Origin: Alphaproteobacteria bacterium
Lineage (GTDB): Bacteria; Pseudomonadota; Alphaproteobacteria; Micavibrionales; UBA2020
DNA: 64,000 nucleotides
Direction: 5' to 3'
Assembly (NCBI GenBank): GCA_025934695.1
Contig: JAICWS010000001.1
Location: forward strand, 215,301 to 279,300
The translations under genes and the position numbers were made by a program. Shown one piece after another: positions 9,397 through 16,317 of the stretch (positions are counted from its first letter, which is position 1; each line of letters begins with the position of its first letter). The notes under the pieces were generated by a model that made no database searches, was not told the DNA's origin, and saw nothing but the letters and a program-made list of their open reading frames with translations.

Positions 9397-9948
9397 TTAA
9401 CCTCTCCCGCCGTGAACGACGGAGACAAGCCGCAGCATGCGTCCGCCCACATGCAGCCGCGCGGCGTTGACCGCGTCCATGTTGAGGAGAGCGCCCACAT
9501 GGTCGCCGCTGCGCGTGAATTCGATCATACCGCCGGAGCTTGCGAAACCGTCGAAATCGGAAACGGTGAGGACGCCCTTGCCGGACAGGGCGGACGCCAG
9601 CGATCCCCAGCGGTCGCGGGCACCGGCATTGACGAAAACAAGCTGGCAGGAGCCCGCTTCCCCGGCGCTGGAGATCACGCGCACGGAAATCGGCTTTTCA
9701 TGGACAGTCAGCCCCTGCGTATGGTCGAGGTATCCGCCGAACGGGTCGCCGCCGAACAGGCAGACGGAGATAGAGGGGCCGCTCAGTGCGCTTTCGGGAA
9801 ATTCCGTGTACTTGAGAAAGTTATACAGCAGCCCCGCCTTAATCTCGCGTTCGTGGAGCTGGATATTGTCGGCATACGACGGGCGGACCAGCGCCAGCAG
9901 CAGCGCCAGGAAAAAGACGATAGCGCTTCTTGCCCTTAAAATCTGCAT
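9397..9948 (-). CDS. YfiR-like (DUF4154) periplasmic protein
   Basis: This 183-residue exported protein starts with signal peptide MQILRARSAIVFFLALLLALVRPSYA. The mature part shows the family pattern: an opening that keeps YNFLKYTEFP, then ISVCLFGGDPFGGYL, a Cys in SCQLVFVNAG, VLTVSDFDGFASSGGMIEF and a C-terminal ML-RLV. In Pseudomonas, YfiR is a periplasmic repressor of a membrane diguanylate cyclase; in this cluster the neighbouring output is a histidine kinase instead. The start was picked because it begins the signal peptide and overlaps the TonB receptor stop by 13 bases. Confidence 0.85.
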   Translation of the reverse strand: MQILRARSAIVFFLALLLALVRPSYADNIQLHEREIKAGLLYNFLKYTEFPESALSGPSISVCLFGGDPFGGYLDHTQGLTVHEKPISVRVISSAGEAGSCQLVFVNAGARDRWGSLASALSGKGVLTVSDFDGFASSGGMIEFTRSGDHVGALLNMDAVNAARLHVGGRMLRLVSVVHGGRG

Positions 9949-11972
9949 GTGAGCCTGGCGAAGACGCTGCGGCGGATTTCGGCCGCGCTCGGATCGGCCG
10001 GAGCCGTGAATTCGCGGTGCTTGGCGTTGAACAGGTTCTGCCCGATCAGTTCCGCCTCGATGCCCTGGTTCACCTTCCAGCCCAGGCGCGTGTCCGCGCG
10101 CCAATAGCCGTCGACCTTGAAGTTCGACAGCTCGCTGACATGGTAAAGGGTGTTGTCCCACTGGAAGCGGTCGGTGACGTCCCAGCGCGCCTGCAGGTTC
10201 AGCTGGCTTTCGGGCGACTGTTTTTCCGCGACTTCGGCGCCGGCGGCTTGGGCAGCCGGCGGCCCTTCCAGCGTCATTTTCAGGAAGGTATGGTTGGCGA
10301 CAAGCTTCAGGTCCGGGCGGGCCTGCCACTCGAGGGTGGTCTCCACGCCGTAGGTCTGCCCGTGCGTGTCGTTGGTGAAGCTGATGGGCAGGGTGATGGA
10401 GGCGGGGAAGTTGGAGAAATCGGGCGCGTCGATGCTGAGCGTTTCCAGCTTGCTGTAATCGTTATAAAAGGTCGCGATGTCCAGTGAGGCATCCTGCGTC
10501 AGGCGCTGGCGGTAGCCCGCTTCGTAAGCGACGACGTCCTCGGCGTCGAAATTCGGGCTGGGAACGGTGGTCACGGCGATCGGTATGCCGGCGAAGGGGT
10601 TCGGCGGGGGCAGCGTGATCGTGCTGGTGAACAGGCGCAGGTCCTCCTCGACCTCGCTCGGCGTGCGGACGGCGCGCGAGACCGAGGTCCAGAGCGTGTG
10701 CGTCGGATCCGGAAACCACTGCAGGCGCGCGGAGGGCTCTATTTCAAAGCCGGTGAAATCGTTGTGTTCGAACTTGGAACCCAGCGTCAGCGTCCAGGTC
10801 TTCGGGACGAGCGTGATCTGGTCCTGGATGAAGGCGCTGTAAAGCTGCTCATCATGGTCCGGCGGAGCGGAGAGAACGACGTTCGTCACCGTATTAGGGG
10901 AAATGTCCTCGTGGCTGTAGCGGAAGCGCAGCCCCGTAATGACCTTGTGCTTGCCCATCGTCGGAAAATCGTATTGCGCCTCGGTATCGAAAGACGTGCG
11001 CCGGTCGTCGAGCACGAGCACATCGTCGCGATGCGTATAGTCGACATATGTCAGCCACTGGAGCTGCGAGTCGCCGGCCAGATTCCGGGTCCACCGCGCG
11101 AGCAGGTTGCCGCCGTCAGGTTCGATGCTGCCCAGCTGACGCGTGAAGAAAGGGGCCGCGGTGATGTTCGCGACGTCGCGCAGATAGCTTTCTCCGCTTT
11201 TATACAGATCGCCCTGCACGGTAAGCTTGTCGGCCACGTCGAGGTTCCAGTCGGAGCGGAAGCCGCCGCGCCAGGCCTGGTATCCGTCTTCGGCCGAGCC
11301 GCCGGCAAGCGACGCCTCTTCGCCGTGGTCCAGGAACTTGCCGTAGACGCGGTAATAGCCGCTGTCGCCGATCTTACCGCCGTACTGGCCGGTGCCGGTG
11401 AAATGCTCCTGGTTGCCTGCGATGGCGCTGGCGAGGCCACCCTGCGTTTCGGACGCGTCCTTGGTGATGATGTTGATGACGCCGTTGACCGCGTTCGCGC
11501 CCCACAGCGTGGCGCCGGGCCCGCGCACGACCTCGATGCGCTCGATGTCCTCGAGCGGCAGGTCCTGGATGTCCCAGTAGACGCCAGAGAAGAGATGGTC
11601 GTAGACCTCGCGCCCGTCGATGAGCACGAGCAGCTTGTTGTCGAGCGGCCCGTTGAAGCCGCGGATGCCGATGGCCCAGCCATCGGCATTGGTGCGCGCC
11701 ACGTCGACGCCGGGCACGAGGCGCAGCGCCTCGGGGATCGAGGTCGCGCCGGAGCGGTGAATGTCGTCCTGCGTCAGCACGGTGACGGCGGCGGGTGAAT
11801 CCCAGACGCTCGAAGGCGTTTTAGAAACTGAAGTGACGGTCGCGCCGAACAATTCCTCGGGCGACAGTTCCAGCGGGTTGACGCCGGGCGCATCGGCCGC
11901 GCAGGCGGGATGCAGCGCCAGGACGAGACAGGCCGCGGCGGTGCCGGCCAGCAGGCATCTGACGGCTTGCAT
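9936..11972 (-). CDS. TonB-dependent outer-membrane receptor
   Basis: This is a receptor of about 678 residues. The signal peptide (MQAVRCLLAGTAAACLVLAL…) ends at ACAADA. The plug domain has SPAAVTVLTQDDIHRSGATS, VPGVDVAR, IRGFNG, VLIDGREVYD and VVRGPGATLWGANAVNGVINI, followed by a 22-strand-type barrel ending in LTCRF, with terminal Phe as in outer-membrane proteins. The start at 11972 gives a clean signal peptide; an ATG 78 bases further upstream adds a non-signal tail. The substrate is unknown. The operon partner is a signalling set rather than a transporter, which suggests sensing or a coupled regulatory role. Confidence 0.92.
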   Translation of the reverse strand: MQAVRCLLAGTAAACLVLALHPACAADAPGVNPLELSPEELFGATVTSVSKTPSSVWDSPAAVTVLTQDDIHRSGATSIPEALRLVPGVDVARTNADGWAIGIRGFNGPLDNKLLVLIDGREVYDHLFSGVYWDIQDLPLEDIERIEVVRGPGATLWGANAVNGVINIITKDASETQGGLASAIAGNQEHFTGTGQYGGKIGDSGYYRVYGKFLDHGEEASLAGGSAEDGYQAWRGGFRSDWNLDVADKLTVQGDLYKSGESYLRDVANITAAPFFTRQLGSIEPDGGNLLARWTRNLAGDSQLQWLTYVDYTHRDDVLVLDDRRTSFDTEAQYDFPTMGKHKVITGLRFRYSHEDISPNTVTNVVLSAPPDHDEQLYSAFIQDQITLVPKTWTLTLGSKFEHNDFTGFEIEPSARLQWFPDPTHTLWTSVSRAVRTPSEVEEDLRLFTSTITLPPPNPFAGIPIAVTTVPSPNFDAEDVVAYEAGYRQRLTQDASLDIATFYNDYSKLETLSIDAPDFSNFPASITLPISFTNDTHGQTYGVETTLEWQARPDLKLVANHTFLKMTLEGPPAAQAAGAEVAEKQSPESQLNLQARWDVTDRFQWDNTLYHVSELSNFKVDGYWRADTRLGWKVNQGIEAELIGQNLFNAKHREFTAPADPSAAEIRRSVFARLTCRF

Positions 11973-12188
11973 ACGCAATGATAAAAAGCTTCTTGTCAGC
12001 CGCCCCTCCAGCCTCGTCCGCCCGAATTGAATTCCTTCACGATTCATCAAGTGCAGCCATCATCCTACGGTTGCAAGTTTGTGTAAACTGGAAAACGAAA
12101 GGCTCGAAAACTGTTGCACTTCGCGCCGCGCCTGCCCAGAATACCCTAGGGGAGGCTTCCAAAAAATGCAGATGGTTCAGGCGGCTCG

Positions 12189-13208
12189 ATGAAGCAATTC
12201 GAGCATATTATGGACAATATCCCGGACGGGATCATGACCCTGGACGCCGCCGGGAACATCGAGCGCTACAACCGCACCTGCGCCGATATATTCGGGTATG
12301 CAGCCGAGGAACTCGTCGGCAGGCATATCGGAACGCTGCTGCCTCAGGGCGCGATCGGCGAAGGCATCGCCGAAACCGGCGTTTTCGTGCAGGAGGTCGA
12401 GACGCGGCGCAAGAGCGGGGAGACGATCGCCGTCGAATTCCGCATGGCGAAGATCACGCTCGACGGCAAGAAGGCCTTTGCCTGCGCGGTGCAGGATATC
12501 TCCGAACGCAAGGCGGCCGAAGAGGCGCTGCGCCGCTCCCGCGACGAGATGGAGCAGTTTGCCTACATCGCTTCGCATGACCTGAAGGCGCCCCTGCGCG
12601 GCATCGACAACCTGGCGCAGTGGATCGCCGACGACCTGGCCTCCGTCATGACGCCTGAGGCGGAGAAAAACCTCAAGCTGCTGCGTAACCGCGTGGCGCG
12701 CATCGAGACGCTGCTGGAAGACATCCTGAAATACTCGCGCGCAGGCCGCGTGGTGGAAGAGGGGGAGGAGATCGAGACCGGCGAACTCATCGCCCAGATC
12801 GCCGAGCCGCTGGTCGCGAATGGGAAATTCACGCTATCAGTGGCAGACGGCATGCCGGTGGTCCGCTCGCCGCGCACCCCGCTGGAACAGGTGTTTTCGA
12901 ACCTCATCAGCAACGCCATCAAGCACCACGACAAGGGTGAGGGCACCTTGCGCATTGGTGCCGTGGACCGCGACCGCTACATCGAGTTCTTTGTCGGCGA
13001 CGACGGCCCCGGCATCCCGCCACAGCTGCACGAGCGCGCGTTTCAATTGTTTCAGACCCTCAAGCCGCGCGACAAGACCGGCGGCAGCACCGGCCTTGGC
13101 CTTTCCATCGTTAAAAAGCTCGTCGAATGGCAGGGCGGAAAAGTCTGGATCGTCTCCGAAGACGGCAAGCGCGGCGCCGAAGTGCGGTTTTTGTGGAAGA
13201 AGCGGTAG
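12189..13208 (+). CDS. PAS-domain sensor histidine kinase
   Basis: This 339-residue cytoplasmic kinase has a PAS domain (about 1–115, with MDNIPDGIMTLDAAGNIERYN and FGYAAEELVGRHI). The HisKA is of the phytochrome-like type (FAYIASHDLKAPLRGIDNL) and the ATPase has NLISNAIKHHDKG, DDGPGIPPQLHERAF and GSTGLGLSIVKKL. There are no membrane helices and no receiver. It is transcribed divergently from the TonB receptor, sharing a 216-base gap. No partner regulator is adjacent on this strand. The H-box region is like that of the NIT-like kinase, so the two may be related. Confidence 0.9.
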   Translation: MKQFEHIMDNIPDGIMTLDAAGNIERYNRTCADIFGYAAEELVGRHIGTLLPQGAIGEGIAETGVFVQEVETRRKSGETIAVEFRMAKITLDGKKAFACAVQDISERKAAEEALRRSRDEMEQFAYIASHDLKAPLRGIDNLAQWIADDLASVMTPEAEKNLKLLRNRVARIETLLEDILKYSRAGRVVEEGEEIETGELIAQIAEPLVANGKFTLSVADGMPVVRSPRTPLEQVFSNLISNAIKHHDKGEGTLRIGAVDRDRYIEFFVGDDGPGIPPQLHERAFQLFQTLKPRDKTGGSTGLGLSIVKKLVEWQGGKVWIVSEDGKRGAEVRFLWKKR

Positions 13209-13247
13209 GCTTTGCGTCTTTGAAGGCCCCCAGCCCGCCCTTAAGCG

Positions 13248-13346
13248 CCACCCCGACGAAAGTCGGGGTCCAGTTTATTTAACTTCTATCGCAAAATTTA
13301 TGAGGTAGAAGTCGTATGAACTGGACCCCGACTTTCGTCGGGGTGG
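13248..13346. repeat. Family A palindromic element, copy 2
   Basis: This 99-bp copy has the same outer arms and inner pair as copy 1 and the same orientation of the asymmetric centre (TATCGCAAAATTTATGAGG). It lies between codirectional genes. Confidence 0.9.
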
Positions 13347-13614
13347 TTTTCCTTTCGTGTCATGCGACGCAATCCGGTCGTGCGGAGAACGAAAAGATCC
13401 CTCGGCCGCGCCTCGGGATGACGTGGTTTTGCCGCCGTGGGGTGCCAAAACCCACGTCAATTTGCATCAAAACCAACATAAACCCCCGGTAAAGTTTACG
13501 GCCCTTCAAGCATTGATTCGTATAATGAAGAGGTAGCGCGCCGAAAGAATCCGGAACGCCAAAAACAAAAAAACGACAACAAACAACAACAAACAACTGA
13601 GGGAAAGAAACCAT
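13347..13614 (+). promoter_or_regulatory. Leader region of the Flp pilin gene with A/CAA-rich 5' tract
   Basis: No gene is visible in this stretch. Its last 50 bases are almost free of G and T (AAAAACAAAAAAACGACAAC, then CAAACAACAACAAACAAC). They are followed by GAGGGAAAG and the ATG. Such unstructured leaders favour ribosome loading, as expected for an abundant pilin. The open frame on the opposite strand looks spurious. Confidence 0.45.
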
Positions 13615-13770
13615 ATGTTCAAGAAGCTCATGCAATGCCAAGCCGGTGCAACAGCCATCGAATACGGTCTGATCGCCGCCGGGATCGCGGTCGCCATCGC
13701 GGTCGTCGTCTTCGCGCTCGGCACCAAGCTGAACTCCCTGTTCTCCAACATTAACGGCATGCTCCCGTAA
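13615..13770 (+). CDS. flp: Flp-type IVb pilin
   Basis: This 51-residue protein reads MFKKLMQCQAGATAIEYGLI followed by a hydrophobic helix and a short SLFSNINGMLP tail. This is the Flp/Tad pilin pattern: short basic leader, prepilin peptidase site before ATAIEYGLIAAGIAVAI, and the invariant Glu-Tyr pair at +5/+6 of the mature protein. The protein is exported by the Tad machinery and builds thin adhesive pili. No tad/rcp genes lie nearby, so assembly must rely on genes elsewhere. A terminator hairpin follows, so it is monocistronic. Confidence 0.88.
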   Translation: MFKKLMQCQAGATAIEYGLIAAGIAVAIAVVVFALGTKLNSLFSNINGMLP

Positions 13771-13807
13771 AGCCTTACCGGGCAGTCGCCTGCCTGCCCG
13801 CCGCGAC

Positions 13808-13852
13808 AAGGACGGCCAGCTTCCCAGAAAAAGAAGAAGCAGCCGTCCTTTT
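13808..13852 (+). terminator. Intrinsic terminator after the Flp pilin gene
   Basis: The stem AAGGACGGC / GCCGTCCTT has an A-rich 25-base loop and is followed by TT. It lies 38 bases after the pilin stop. Confidence 0.6.
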
Positions 13853-13969
13853 CGCGTGCCGGCAGTGGGGGAAGCCGATTTCTGTTTACCGCCGCCTGCC
13901 TCTTTCAGTACAAGGGAACCCGGCACCCCGGCCGATAATTGGGTAGGCGGGCAGATATACGTTTCATAT

Positions 13970-14608
13970 ATGAAAAAGAGCTATCCGATTTTTCTGATGC
14001 TTTTCCTGTCGCTTGCCGCAGTTCGCGCGGTGGGCGCGGGCGAATTCGCGGCGCAGCAGCTGTCGAACATCCGCCCCGCCGACATGCGCCGGCTGGACAG
14101 CAATTACAGCACCTTCCAGAAATACGCCGACCTTTATCATTTCGACACGCTAATGCTGGCGGCGCTGGCGTATCAGGAGTCGAAACTCAACCCGCATGCC
14201 TATAACCGCGCCGGTGGCTATGTCGGCATCATGCAGATCACCCCGCAGGCCGCGCGCACGGTCGGCATCCGGGACATCGGCTCGGTCGATGCCGATGTGC
14301 ATGCGGCGGCAAAGTACATGAATGCGTTGCTGGCCCGCTATTGCCCCGACGCGCATTTCGACGACCAGAACCGGTTCCTGTTCGGCATCGCCAGTTACAA
14401 TTCGGGCGGCGTCGCCGTGGCCGAGTTGCGCCGCCGGGCGCGCGACAAGGGCTATAACCCCGACCTCTGGTTCGACAACGTCGAGAAGGTCGCGACGAAG
14501 CACTCCGGGGTTTACGTGCGCAGCGTCTACAATTACTACACCGCCTACAAGCTCGCCCGCGCCGAGAAAGCCATCCGCAAGGACGAGCGGCGGGGGCAGG
14601 GCGGGTAG
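13970..14608 (+). CDS. Secreted lytic transglycosylase (SLT/GH23)
   Basis: This protein of about 212 residues has a signal peptide (MKKSYPIFLMLFLSLAAVRAVGA) and an SLT domain resembling the C-terminal half of MltF. The catalytic Glu is in LAALAYQESKLNPHAYN, followed by GYVGIMQITPQAARTVGI, YMNALLARYCP, FGIASYNSGG and the late VRSVYNYYTAYKLA. It cleaves the MurNAc–GlcNAc bond of peptidoglycan to give anhydro-MurNAc. The start at 13970 opens the signal peptide, while the frame extends upstream without a recognisable ribosome site. It is adjacent to the pilin, so it may open the wall for an envelope structure, but this is inference. Confidence 0.88.
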   Translation: MKKSYPIFLMLFLSLAAVRAVGAGEFAAQQLSNIRPADMRRLDSNYSTFQKYADLYHFDTLMLAALAYQESKLNPHAYNRAGGYVGIMQITPQAARTVGIRDIGSVDADVHAAAKYMNALLARYCPDAHFDDQNRFLFGIASYNSGGVAVAELRRRARDKGYNPDLWFDNVEKVATKHSGVYVRSVYNYYTAYKLARAEKAIRKDERRGQGG

Positions 14609-14611
14609 TTG

Positions 14612-15112
14612 CTATTCCAACCCCATCGTATCCTTTGACGGATCGCTTTTGACCGGAGTGGCGGATTTGTTGTCGCGGAGAAACTGTTCCAGCTGCGGGG
14701 CGTCGAAGACGGTCACAGCGCCGCCGCACGTCAGCGCGAAGTAATGGGCGCCGGGGTTGAGGAGGTATGCTTTTCCGCAGACGAGGACGGGCGGGGCCAG
14801 CTTGTTGGTCCAGCCCTTGGGCGCCTGGCCCCAGGTGACAAGGCCGCTGATGTTGCCGGCGGTGGTCGGGTTATCCGGCCCGGCGTCCCACACCAGCGCG
14901 TTGTCATGCATATTGTCCCAGCGATAGACCGAAATGGAACTGAGCGACACGCCGCCCGTCTGCGGGCATTGCGGCCCGTTCGACAGACACAGTTCGACCG
15001 TATCGCCTTTCTTGTGCGCGGCCAGATGCCAATCGTCGCCGCGCGCGGGGGAAAGGACCAGCAGGCTGCCGGTCAGCAGCAACAGGGCGAGGAGGGCGGT
15101 TCTCGTTTGCAT
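14612..15112 (-). CDS. Hypothetical secreted protein
   Basis: This 166-residue protein has a clear signal peptide (MQTRTALLALLLLTGSLLVLSPARG) and mature segments with four Cys (ELCLSNGPQCPQ, VLVCGKAYLL, FALTCGGAV), compatible with two disulfides. I do not recognise the family. It is convergent with the transglycosylase (3-base gap) and 25 bases downstream of the AsmA-like gene on the same strand, probably cotranscribed with it. Confidence 0.6.
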   Translation of the reverse strand: MQTRTALLALLLLTGSLLVLSPARGDDWHLAAHKKGDTVELCLSNGPQCPQTGGVSLSSISVYRWDNMHDNALVWDAGPDNPTTAGNISGLVTWGQAPKGWTNKLAPPVLVCGKAYLLNPGAHYFALTCGGAVTVFDAPQLEQFLRDNKSATPVKSDPSKDTMGLE

Positions 15113-15137
15113 GGAGGGCTCCGTTTTGCGGAAGGTT

Positions 15138-15881
15138 TTATTTGCCGAACAGCCCCTTGATGCCGCTCTTGACGCTGCCCTGGGCCGAGGTCACGCCTTT
15201 GACCGCGCCGTTCACGGCGCTCCCGGCCGCGCCTTGCAGGTTGCCGAGGCCCGCCTTGAGCGCGCCCGACGACGAGACCGCCACGATCTTGCGCATGACT
15301 TCACCCGCGACCTGCGACGGCGTGGCCGGATGGCTGGCGCTGCCGAGATCGGTCAGCGTGATGTCGGGCAGCGGAACGGGCGCATGCGCGGCGCCGATGG
15401 CGGGGATGACCTCGGCATGGATGATATGAAGCTTGCGGATGATGACCTTGATATTGTCGGACTTGCCGCCGCCGCCGGGCGCGGCACCGGCCGCGCTGGC
15501 GGTCGCCGCCTGGATATTCTTCTCGATGGCGTCGAGGTTGCTGCCGCCCGTGCCTAGCTCGTAAGTGACCGTCATGCCGTCGACCGTGACATCGCTGATC
15601 GTGACGGCCTGCTGGCTCACATCGGCCAGCGTGACCGAGACGTTCTTGGTCTCGAGCAGGTAGCTTTCCTTGAAGCCCTTCGGGTTCTTCACCGACAGTT
15701 TCGACAGGCTGGCGGATTTGTTGGCGATCGACGCGTCGAGCCCGCCGACGCTCACCGACGTGCCGGTCGCGCGGCTGCCCGCTTCCTCGATCGCGCGCTT
15801 CGCGGCGCTGCCGAAATTCATATACAGAAAGACGCCGCCGGCGATAACGACCGCGACGAGCGCAAGGGCGAATTTTTTCAT
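15138..15881 (-). CDS. AsmA-like / single-anchor envelope protein
   Basis: This 247-residue protein has one N-terminal membrane helix (MKKFALALVAVVIAGGVFLYMNF). The beta-rich segment contains VSVGGLDASIANKSASLSKLSVKNPKGF…LLETKNVSVTL, the pattern seen in AsmA/DUF748-type lipid-transfer proteins, only much shorter. The C-terminal 60 residues are Ala/Gly/Val-rich and low in complexity. The start has an upstream CGGAG ribosome site. The frame extends 28 codons further upstream into the flank of tRNA-Met, which is not coding. Function is inferred only from the fold-like pattern. Confidence 0.55.
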   Translation of the reverse strand: MKKFALALVAVVIAGGVFLYMNFGSAAKRAIEEAGSRATGTSVSVGGLDASIANKSASLSKLSVKNPKGFKESYLLETKNVSVTLADVSQQAVTISDVTVDGMTVTYELGTGGSNLDAIEKNIQAATASAAGAAPGGGGKSDNIKVIIRKLHIIHAEVIPAIGAAHAPVPLPDITLTDLGSASHPATPSQVAGEVMRKIVAVSSSGALKAGLGNLQGAAGSAVNGAVKGVTSAQGSVKSGIKGLFGK

Positions 15882-15932
15882 GGAAAAGCTCCGGAGTGAC
15901 TGAAATAAGTTCGACGAAACGGAGCGAGCCAA

Positions 15933-16009
15933 TGGTAGCGAGGGAGGGATTTGAACCCCCGACACAAGGATTATGATTCCTCTGCTCTAGCCAACTGAGC
16001 TACCCCGCC
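15933..16009 (-). tRNA. tRNA-Met (CAT), elongator
   Basis: This is a full 77-base cloverleaf: acceptor GGCGGGG/CCTCGCT, D arm GCTC/GAGC, anticodon stem GAGGA/TCCTT with loop ATCATAA (anticodon CAT), T arm with TTCAAAT, and encoded CCA. The sequence matches the alphaproteobacterial elongator type, not the initiator. A partial inverted copy lies at 16254–16297. Confidence 0.95.
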
Positions 16010-16115
16010 ATACCGATTTGGGTGTAATCTTATATGCTTCGCGGGGTATTTCTGTCAAGTTCATCTTTTTTCAAGGTTTTTCGGGGGTTTGGGGATATTA
16101 ACAGCCCCCCCCATG

Positions 16116-16230
16116 TGCCACCCCGGCGCAGGCCGGGGTCGACGGACTACATTCTCTCAGCGCGACAGATATACGCCGGTTCGTGGCCGTTCTTTCAAGT
16201 CCGTGGACCCCGGCCTGCGCCGGGGTGGCA
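16116..16230. repeat. Family B palindromic element, copy 1
   Basis: This 115-bp element has outer arms TGCCACCCCGGCGCAGGCCG and its inverse. Each arm forms a GGC/GCC hairpin, and the inner sequence contains CGGACTAC and AAGTCCG. The second copy is at 25114. Outer ends (CCACCCCG / CGGGGTGG) match those of family A, so the two families may be mobilised by the same enzyme. Confidence 0.85.
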
Positions 16231-16253
16231 TAGAAGGATGGATTGTGGAAAAA

Positions 16254-16297
16254 AATCATGATCCTTGTCGGGAGTTCAAATCCCTCCCTCGCTACCA
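16254..16297 (+). pseudogene. 3' fragment of tRNA-Met, inverted relative to the intact gene
   Basis: The fragment runs from the anticodon loop (AATCATGATCC) through a T arm with GTTCAAATCCCTCCCTCGCT to ACCA. It matches the intact tRNA-Met at 15933–16009 except for a few changes (one substitution in the anticodon loop flank, two lost bases in the variable loop and one G-to-A). No 5' half precedes it; instead there is family B repeat sequence, so it cannot fold as a tRNA. Confidence 0.8.
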
Positions 16298-16317
16298 TCC
16301 GTAGACGGCGGACCTGT

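Noticed and set aside
13360-13926. Open frame on the minus strand across the Flp pilin
   Set aside because: Its translation has no motif, and it runs over the pilin gene, its terminator and its A-rich leader.
16254-16297. The sequence as a second complete tRNA gene
   Set aside because: The acceptor 5' strand and D arm are missing; upstream bases belong to a palindromic element.
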